From assembly GCA_903892045.1 (NCBI GenBank), contig CAITGX010000159.1, positions 1-48,565 of the forward strand: 48,565 nucleotides of DNA, read 5' to 3'. Made by a program: the position numbers and the translations under genes. Shown one piece after another: positions 43,885 through 48,565 of this stretch. The stretch's first letter is position 1; each line of letters starts with the position of its first letter. Origin of the DNA: an uncultured Planctomycetota bacterium (GTDB taxonomy: Bacteria; Planctomycetota; UBA1135; GCA-002686595). Under the pieces are notes generated by a model. It saw only the letters and a program-made list of their open reading frames with translations, ran no database searches and was not told the DNA's origin.

Positions 43885-44874
43885 TCAGCGTCGCGGCGCG
43901 AGGCGCTTCTCGAGCTCGGGCAGGGCTGCGAGAACGATGCGCGCGGTGATGGCGAGGCTCTGCTCGCTGCACTTGTCGAGCGTGTCCTCGTGCGTGTGCC
44001 ACCACGAATTTTCGGGGCCGTAGCTGAAGTCGATCAGGTCGAGCGCCGGGATGCCGACCTCGAGAAACGAGAGGTGATCGTCGGCGATCGCGTCGCGCGG
44101 ACCGTCGACGTGCGCAGCGAGTCCCTCGCGTCGCGCCGCGGCGAAGACGAGCTCGGACAGCCAGGCGGTCGAGTACGGGTCGCGGTGGAAGCGCAGGTCG
44201 CGGTCGCCGCACATGTCGAGCACGATGACCGCCTTGGTGCGCTCGCGCTCGTCGCGGACCTTGAGCTGCGCGGCGTGGTGTTTGCTCCCGTAGCGATTGT
44301 CGGGATCGATCCACTGCGGGCGCACGGCTTCCTCGCCGTCGACGAAGAGGAAGCGCAGCGCGATCGTGCGCGGGCCGGCGGCGGCGAGCCCGCGGGCGAG
44401 CTCGAGCAGCGTCGCCGTGCTCGAGCCTGCGTCGTTGGCGCCGACGAACGGGAAGTCCATGCGCTTCGTGTCGAAGTGCGACACGAAGATCACGAGCGGA
44501 GCCTGCGCGTCGCCGCCCTTGGCGTCGAGGTCCGCGTAGATGTTGGCGAAGTCCACCTCACCACGCGGGGTCGGTGCGCGGAATGGCTCGCGACGCGGCT
44601 CGAGGCCGGCCTTCTTCAGCTCGTCCTCGAGCCAGGCGCGCGTGGCGTCGAGAGCGGCGCTGCCGGCCGGGCGCGGGCCGAAGCTCAGCTGCTTCTCGAG
44701 GTCGCGCCACGCCCGGGCGGAGTCGAAGGTCACCGCCGGTGCGCCCGCCTGCTCCGAAGGAGCCGAGCTGGGAGCGGGCGCCGGTGCAACCGCCGGGTCG
44801 GGGCACGACGCGAGGCACGCGGCGAGGAGCGGAGCGAGGAGGAACGGCGCGAGGCCGCTGCGGCGGGGCGACAT
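43885..44874 (-). CDS. M28-family metallopeptidase / glutaminyl cyclase-like lipoprotein
   Basis: This is a 329-aa exported protein with a lipoprotein-type signal ('LAPFLLAPLLAACLASC'). The M28 metal ligands appear in order: His in 'FVSHFDTKR', Asp in 'VGANDAGSSTATLLELA', Glu-Glu in 'LFVDGEEAV', Asp in 'VLDMCGDRD', and the last His in 'WWHTHEDTLDKCS'. The segment 'DGEEAVRPQWIDPDNRYGSKH' is especially like glutaminyl-peptide cyclotransferases (secreted enzymes that make N-terminal pyroglutamate), so that activity is possible besides aminopeptidase. ATG 44874 is used for the signal peptide. A TACCCT element lies 9 bases upstream. All visible metal ligands are intact. Confidence 0.85.
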   Translation of the reverse strand: MSPRRSGLAPFLLAPLLAACLASCPDPAVAPAPAPSSAPSEQAGAPAVTFDSARAWRDLEKQLSFGPRPAGSAALDATRAWLEDELKKAGLEPRREPFRAPTPRGEVDFANIYADLDAKGGDAQAPLVIFVSHFDTKRMDFPFVGANDAGSSTATLLELARGLAAAGPRTIALRFLFVDGEEAVRPQWIDPDNRYGSKHHAAQLKVRDERERTKAVIVLDMCGDRDLRFHRDPYSTAWLSELVFAAARREGLAAHVDGPRDAIADDHLSFLEVGIPALDLIDFSYGPENSWWHTHEDTLDKCSEQSLAITARIVLAALPELEKRLAPRR

Positions 44875-44883
44875 GGGGCAGGC

Positions 44884-44913
44884 AGGGTAGCCCGCCTCGC
44901 CCCCGCGCTCCAA
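44884..44913 (-). promoter_or_regulatory. Candidate promoter of the M28 gene
   Basis: On the minus strand, TTGGAG and 'gcTACCCT' are separated by 18 bases, and the -10 ends 9 bases before the ATG at 44874. It implies a leaderless mRNA. Confidence 0.42.
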
Positions 44914-45029
44914 GGGGCTCGATGCGGAACGCATTTCCGGGCCCGCGACGCAAGACGGCGCGCTCCGGCGCCCGAAGAGACGTCCCGAAAGTCCCGCCGC
45001 GCCGACCCCGCGCGCGGGCCCACTGACCC

Positions 45030-47072
45030 ATGCACGAGCCCCGACCGTCCCTGATGGACTTGGCCCTGCGCGCGCAGGACGCCGAGCAGCGCCGCAAGCT
45101 CAGCTACGAAGGCAGCTTCGCGGACTACCTCGCCCTGCTCGAGCAGCGACCCGCGCTCGCGCGCAATGCGTTCCAGCGCATGGTCGACATGCTGGAGCAC
45201 TTTGGCTGCGAGCCGTCGCGCGAGCGCGGCGCGCGCCGGCGCTGGAAGCTGTTCGACGACCCGCTCGGTGGCGGGCGCGATGCCGTGTACGGGCTCGACG
45301 CGCGTCTCGAGGAGCTGGTGGCGACCCTGCGCGCCGCGGCGCGTGGGCTCGGTCCGGAGCGCCGCGTGATCCTCCTGCACGGTCCGGTGGGCTCCGCCAA
45401 GAGCACCATCGTGCGCCTGCTCAAGCGTGGCCTCGAGCACCACTCGCGCACGGACGACGGCGCGCTCTACACGTTTGACTGGGAGATCGACGGGGCCCGC
45501 ATCCCTTCGGCGATGCGTCAGGAGCCGCTGCTGCTCCTGCCGCGCGAGGCGCGTGCGGAGGTCGAGCGTCGCCTCAATCGCGACCTCGGCCGCGAATGGA
45601 CCCTGCGCATCGAGGGTGAGCTCGATCCAGTCTCGCGCTACTGGATGGGAGAGCTGATGCGCCGTCACTGTGGCGACTGGTCGCGCGTGATCGAGCACGT
45701 GCGCGTACGGCGCGTGGTGCTCTCGGAGGAAGAGCGCCTTGGCATCGGCACGTTCCAGCCGAAGGACGAAAAGAACCAAGACTCGACCGAGCTCACGGGC
45801 GACGTCAACTATCGCCAGCTCGCGGAGTACGGCAGCGACTCCGATCCGCGCGCCTTCAGCTTCGACGGCGAGTTCAACGTCGCGAATCGCGGGCTGCTCG
45901 AGTTCATCGAGGTGCTCAAGCTCGACGTGGCCTTCCTGTACGACCTGCTCGGCGCCTCGCAGGAGCACGCGATCAAGCCGCGCAAGTTCGCGCAGACCTC
46001 GATCGACGAGGTGATCCTCGGTCACACCAACGAGCCCGAGTACCGCAAGCTCGCGTCCAACGAGTTGATGGAGGCGTTCCGCGATCGCACGATCAAGATC
46101 GACGTTCCGTACAACCTCTCGGTCAAGGACGAGGCGCGCATCTACGAGCGCACGTTCCACGCCTCGCGCCTCAACGGACGCACGCTCGCGCCGCACGCGC
46201 TCGAGATGGCGGCACTGTGGGCCGTGCTCACGCGGCTCGAGGAGCCGCGACAGGGCGGCCTGAGCCTCGTCCGCAAGGCGCGGCTGTACGACGGCGAGAG
46301 CGTACCCGGTCACGGTCCCGAGATGGTCGCGGAGCTGCGTCGACAGGCCCCGCGCGAGGGACTCGGCGGCGTCTCGCCGCGCTACGTGCAGGATCGCATC
46401 GCGGCTGCGCTCGTCGGGGAGCGCACGACCGTGACGGCGCTCGACATTCTCGCCAGCCTCGAGAGCGGACTGTCGCACTCGAGCCTCGTCTCGAACGAGG
46501 AAACGCGTCGTCGCTACGCGCAGCTCGTCGGGCTCGTCCGCGAGGAGCACGAGCAGCTCGCGCGCGACGAAGTGCAGGCGGCGCTCGCGGCGGACGGCGA
46601 GGCGCTCGACCGGCTGTGCGCCAAGTACGTCGAGAACGTCCGGGCTCATGCCACGCGCGAGAAGGTGCCCGATGCGTTCGGACGGCCACTGGCCCCCGAC
46701 GAGCGCCTGATGCGCTCGATCGAGGAGAAGCTCGAGATCGCCGAGGCGCGGCGCGATGACTTCCGCATCGAGCTGCTCAACTTCGTCTCGCAGCTGCAGC
46801 GCGACGGTCGCACCTTCGAGTGGCGCTCGAACCGCAGGCTGCTGCGCGCGCTGGAGCAGAAGTCCTTCGAGGACGCGCGCGACTCGATCCAGCTCGTCAC
46901 CGGCGGTGCGGACGTGGTCGATCCCGAGGCGCGCGAGAAGCTCGCGCGGCTCCGGACGCGCCTGATGCGGCAGTTCGGCTACGACGAGCTCGCCGCGGAC
47001 GAGCTGCTCGCCTTGGTCTCGAGCCTGCTCGCGCGCATCGCGCCGCGAGCCCGCGGGCTGGAGGCCGCCTAG
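45030..47072 (+). CDS. prkA: PrkA/YeaG-family serine protein kinase
   Basis: This is a 680-aa protein of the PrkA family: an AAA+-like N-terminal domain fused to a C-terminal kinase-related domain. The P-loop is '[20 protein letters not shown]' (about 115-134), followed by 'LYTFDWEID'. The family block '[42 protein letters not shown]' is almost textbook, and '[36 protein letters not shown]' follows. The C-terminal half includes '[18 protein letters not shown]'. In enterobacteria yeaG-yeaH respond to starvation and in Bacillus prkA affects sporulation; the role outside these groups is open. A DUF444 gene and spoVR follow at once, giving the conserved triad. Confidence 0.95.
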   Translation: MHEPRPSLMDLALRAQDAEQRRKLSYEGSFADYLALLEQRPALARNAFQRMVDMLEHFGCEPSRERGARRRWKLFDDPLGGGRDAVYGLDARLEELVATLRAAARGLGPERRVILLHGPVGSAKSTIVRLLKRGLEHHSRTDDGALYTFDWEIDGARIPSAMRQEPLLLLPREARAEVERRLNRDLGREWTLRIEGELDPVSRYWMGELMRRHCGDWSRVIEHVRVRRVVLSEEERLGIGTFQPKDEKNQDSTELTGDVNYRQLAEYGSDSDPRAFSFDGEFNVANRGLLEFIEVLKLDVAFLYDLLGASQEHAIKPRKFAQTSIDEVILGHTNEPEYRKLASNELMEAFRDRTIKIDVPYNLSVKDEARIYERTFHASRLNGRTLAPHALEMAALWAVLTRLEEPRQGGLSLVRKARLYDGESVPGHGPEMVAELRRQAPREGLGGVSPRYVQDRIAAALVGERTTVTALDILASLESGLSHSSLVSNEETRRRYAQLVGLVREEHEQLARDEVQAALAADGEALDRLCAKYVENVRAHATREKVPDAFGRPLAPDERLMRSIEEKLEIAEARRDDFRIELLNFVSQLQRDGRTFEWRSNRRLLRALEQKSFEDARDSIQLVTGGADVVDPEAREKLARLRTRLMRQFGYDELAADELLALVSSLLARIAPRARGLEAA

Positions 47073-47075
47073 GCC

Positions 47076-48182
47076 ATGGATCGCATCGAGGCCGACCGCG
47101 CGCGCTTCCGCGAGATCGTTCGCGGGCGCATCCGCACCGACCTCGGGCGCTACCTATCGACGACGGAACTGCTGGCGCGCGTCGGCGAGCAGGCCGTCAG
47201 CGTGCCGATCCCGCAGGTGGAGCTGCCGCGCTTCGAGTTCGCTCCGTCGGGAGAGGAAGGCCCGGGCCAGGGCGGTGGAGCCCGCAACGAGAGCTCGTCG
47301 CCCCGCGGGGATGGCAAGGCCGGCGAAGGTGCCGCGGGCGACGTGCTCGGGCAGCACGCGCTCGAGGTCGAAGTCGAGCTCGACGAACTGGCGGATATGC
47401 TCGGCCGGGAGCTCGGCTTGCCGCACATCCAGCCGCGCGGGCGTCGTGAGCTCGAGAGCGAGGGTGCGCGTTACTCGGGCCTGCGCTCGCGCGGTCCGGA
47501 TTCGCTGCGCCATGCGCGCCGAACGTTCTCGGCGGCACTGCGACGGACCATCGCCTCGGGAGCATGGGACCCTGCGCAGCCGCGCGTCGTGCCCGAGAGA
47601 GACGACCTGCGCTTCCGTGCTCCTCGTCCGGCCCTGCGCCCCCAGAGCTCGGCGGTCGTGTTCCACATGATGGATGTGTCCGGCTCGATGGGGCGGGAGC
47701 AGAAGGAGATCGTGCGTCTCGAGGCGTTCTGGATCGACACGTGGCTGCGCAGCCAGTACCGGAACCTCGAGGTCGTGTACATCGTCCACGACGCTGCGGC
47801 GAAGCTCGTCGATCACGACACCTTCTTCCACCTGCGCGAGTCCGGTGGGACGCGCATCAGCTCGGCCTACGAGCTGTGCCTGCAAGTGATGCGGGAGCGC
47901 TATCCTCAGGAGCAGTGGAACGTGTATCCGTTTCACTACTCCGATGGCGACAACTGGTCGGCGCGTGACACCGAGCGCTGTGTCGAGCTGCTGGGCACGG
48001 AGCTGCTTCCGCGCGTCAACCAGTTCTGTTACGGGCAGGTGCGCAGCGCATACGGCTCGGGGCAGTTCAAGAAGGACCTCGATCTCGCGTTCGGCGCGGA
48101 TCCGCGGCTCGTGACGACGAACGTCGCCGAGCGCGGCGAGGTGATGTCCGCGATACGGGCCTTCCTCGGGAGTGGCCGCTGA
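47076..48182 (+). CDS. DUF444 (YeaH/YhbH, UPF0229) von Willebrand factor A-like protein
   Basis: This is a 368-aa protein of the YeaH/YhbH family. The N-terminus has 'DRARFREIVRGRIRTDLGRYLS' followed by a low-complexity Gly/Ser segment (about 60-90). The C-terminal half is a VWA-type domain with a MIDAS motif 'MMDVSGSMGREQKEIV' (Asp200) and 'SGGTRISSAYELC'. Other family blocks are 'VYIVHDAAAKLVDHDTFFH' and 'YPFHYSDGDNWSARDT'. It lies 3 bases after prkA, and its stop overlaps the spoVR start (TGATG). The three gene products are thought to work together, but the mechanism is not established. Confidence 0.95.
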   Translation: MDRIEADRARFREIVRGRIRTDLGRYLSTTELLARVGEQAVSVPIPQVELPRFEFAPSGEEGPGQGGGARNESSSPRGDGKAGEGAAGDVLGQHALEVEVELDELADMLGRELGLPHIQPRGRRELESEGARYSGLRSRGPDSLRHARRTFSAALRRTIASGAWDPAQPRVVPERDDLRFRAPRPALRPQSSAVVFHMMDVSGSMGREQKEIVRLEAFWIDTWLRSQYRNLEVVYIVHDAAAKLVDHDTFFHLRESGGTRISSAYELCLQVMRERYPQEQWNVYPFHYSDGDNWSARDTERCVELLGTELLPRVNQFCYGQVRSAYGSGQFKKDLDLAFGADPRLVTTNVAERGEVMSAIRAFLGSGR

Positions 48183-48565
48183 TGGGCGCGAAGCCGCAGC
48201 TCGCGCAGGCGCTTCCTCCGCACCTCTCGGGGTGGGCACGGCACATCGAGGAGGTGGCGCGTGGCCACGGTCTCGATTTCTATCCGCTCGAGTTCCACCT
48301 CGTCGACGCGTGCGACGTGAATGCACTCGCCGCGCTCGGTGGCTTTCCGGTGCGCTATCCGTCGTGGCGCTTTGGCATGGAGTACGAGCGCATCGAGAAG
48401 GCGCACGGCTGGGGCCTGAGCCGCATCTACGAGCTGGTGATCAACACCGATCCCGTGATCGCGTGGCTCGTGCGCTCCAACGCGGAGAGCGAGCAGAAGC
48501 TCGTCATGGCGCACGTCTGCGGACACGCCGACTTCTTCCGCCACAACACGTGGTTCGCCGATACG
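48182..48565 (+). CDS. spoVR: SpoVR-family protein (5' part; 3' end outside window)
   Basis: This gene is not in the ORF track because it has no stop in the window. Translation from ATG 48182, which overlaps the DUF444 stop as TGATG, gives 128 residues that match the SpoVR/YcgB N-terminus closely. 'HGLDFYPLEFHLVDACDVNALAALGGFPVRYPSWRFGMEYE' and 'GLSRIYELVINTDPVIAWLVRSN' are followed by 'QKLVMAHVCGHADFFRHN'. SpoVR was first linked to spore cortex formation in Bacillus, but the family is widespread in non-sporulating bacteria next to prkA and yeaH. The invariant 'MAHV.GHADFF' segment is intact, so the gene looks functional. Confidence 0.93.
   Translation, partial: MGAKPQLAQALPPHLSGWARHIEEVARGHGLDFYPLEFHLVDACDVNALAALGGFPVRYPSWRFGMEYERIEKAHGWGLSRIYELVINTDPVIAWLVRSNAESEQKLVMAHVCGHADFFRHNTWFADT

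Noticed and set aside
45030-48565. Sporulation capability inferred from SpoVR, PrkA and SpoIID
   Set aside because: All three families are common in non-sporulating bacteria, and no sporulation-specific sigma factor or coat gene is seen.

Overview
The window is one contiguous, very GC-rich, densely coded bacterial chromosome segment. I see no rRNA, tRNA, insertion sequence, CRISPR array or prophage. The gene set points to a Gram-negative-type bacterium. The evidence is several lipoproteins with export signals, a YidC with a large periplasmic domain, M14-like proteins carrying DxDxDG loops, two giant Ser/Gly-rich secreted lipoproteins, and a UbiE/UbiX/UbiA set of the kind used in futalosine-route menaquinone synthesis. 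I lean towards Planctomycetota, but this is an inference from gene content and was not tested with a tree.

Layout. 1-1518 (minus): gatC and the 5' part of gatA, for tRNA-dependent amidation. 1614-4430 (plus): a small membrane protein closed by a U-tract terminator, a ComF-type phosphoribosyltransferase, and larC. 4639-6203 (minus): panD and a class I/II aminotransferase. 6445-8003 (plus): an exported SH3-repeat protein and a 50-residue four-cysteine protein. 8026-11479 (minus): a compact ruvB-SpoIID-tgt operon. 11881-18557 (plus): two tandem paralogous giant lipoproteins, closed by a strong hairpin terminator. 18693-24676 (plus): ubiE, a CPBP membrane protease, ubiX and ubiA, each joined to the next by a 4-base GTGA overlap, followed by holA and mutL. 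24687-26992: an exported protein of unknown function, miaA, and a small lipoprotein. 27214-31085 (plus): hisS, nadD, a WecA/MraY-type transferase and a metallophosphoesterase. 31139-34427 (plus): yidC and mnmE. 34473-40835 (plus): a candidate NrdR box, nrdR, an unusual class III ribonucleotide-reductase-like protein and smc. 40928-43869 (plus): two overlapping M14-like proteins with altered metal sites. 43885-44874 (minus): an exported M28 metallopeptidase or glutaminyl cyclase. 45030-48565 (plus): the prkA / DUF444 / spoVR triad, with spoVR cut by the window edge and absent from the ORF track.

Four points stand out. First, the nrdR operon encodes an NrdD-like protein with ATP cones and the barrel motif NLPRIA, but it ends before the zinc/glycyl-radical domain; a candidate NrdR box overlaps a TAGGAT -10 just upstream. 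Second, many transcription units carry a GC-TANNNT element (often GCTAGGCT or GCTAGGAT) 7-14 bases before the start codon, usually without a Shine-Dalgarno sequence, which suggests common leaderless transcription. Third, the giant lipoproteins form a well-preserved tandem duplication. Fourth, two M14-fold proteins without the HxxE metal site are translationally coupled. Most lines of the ORF track, including antisense ORFs of 698 to over 1500 codons, are shadows produced by extreme GC3 codon bias.
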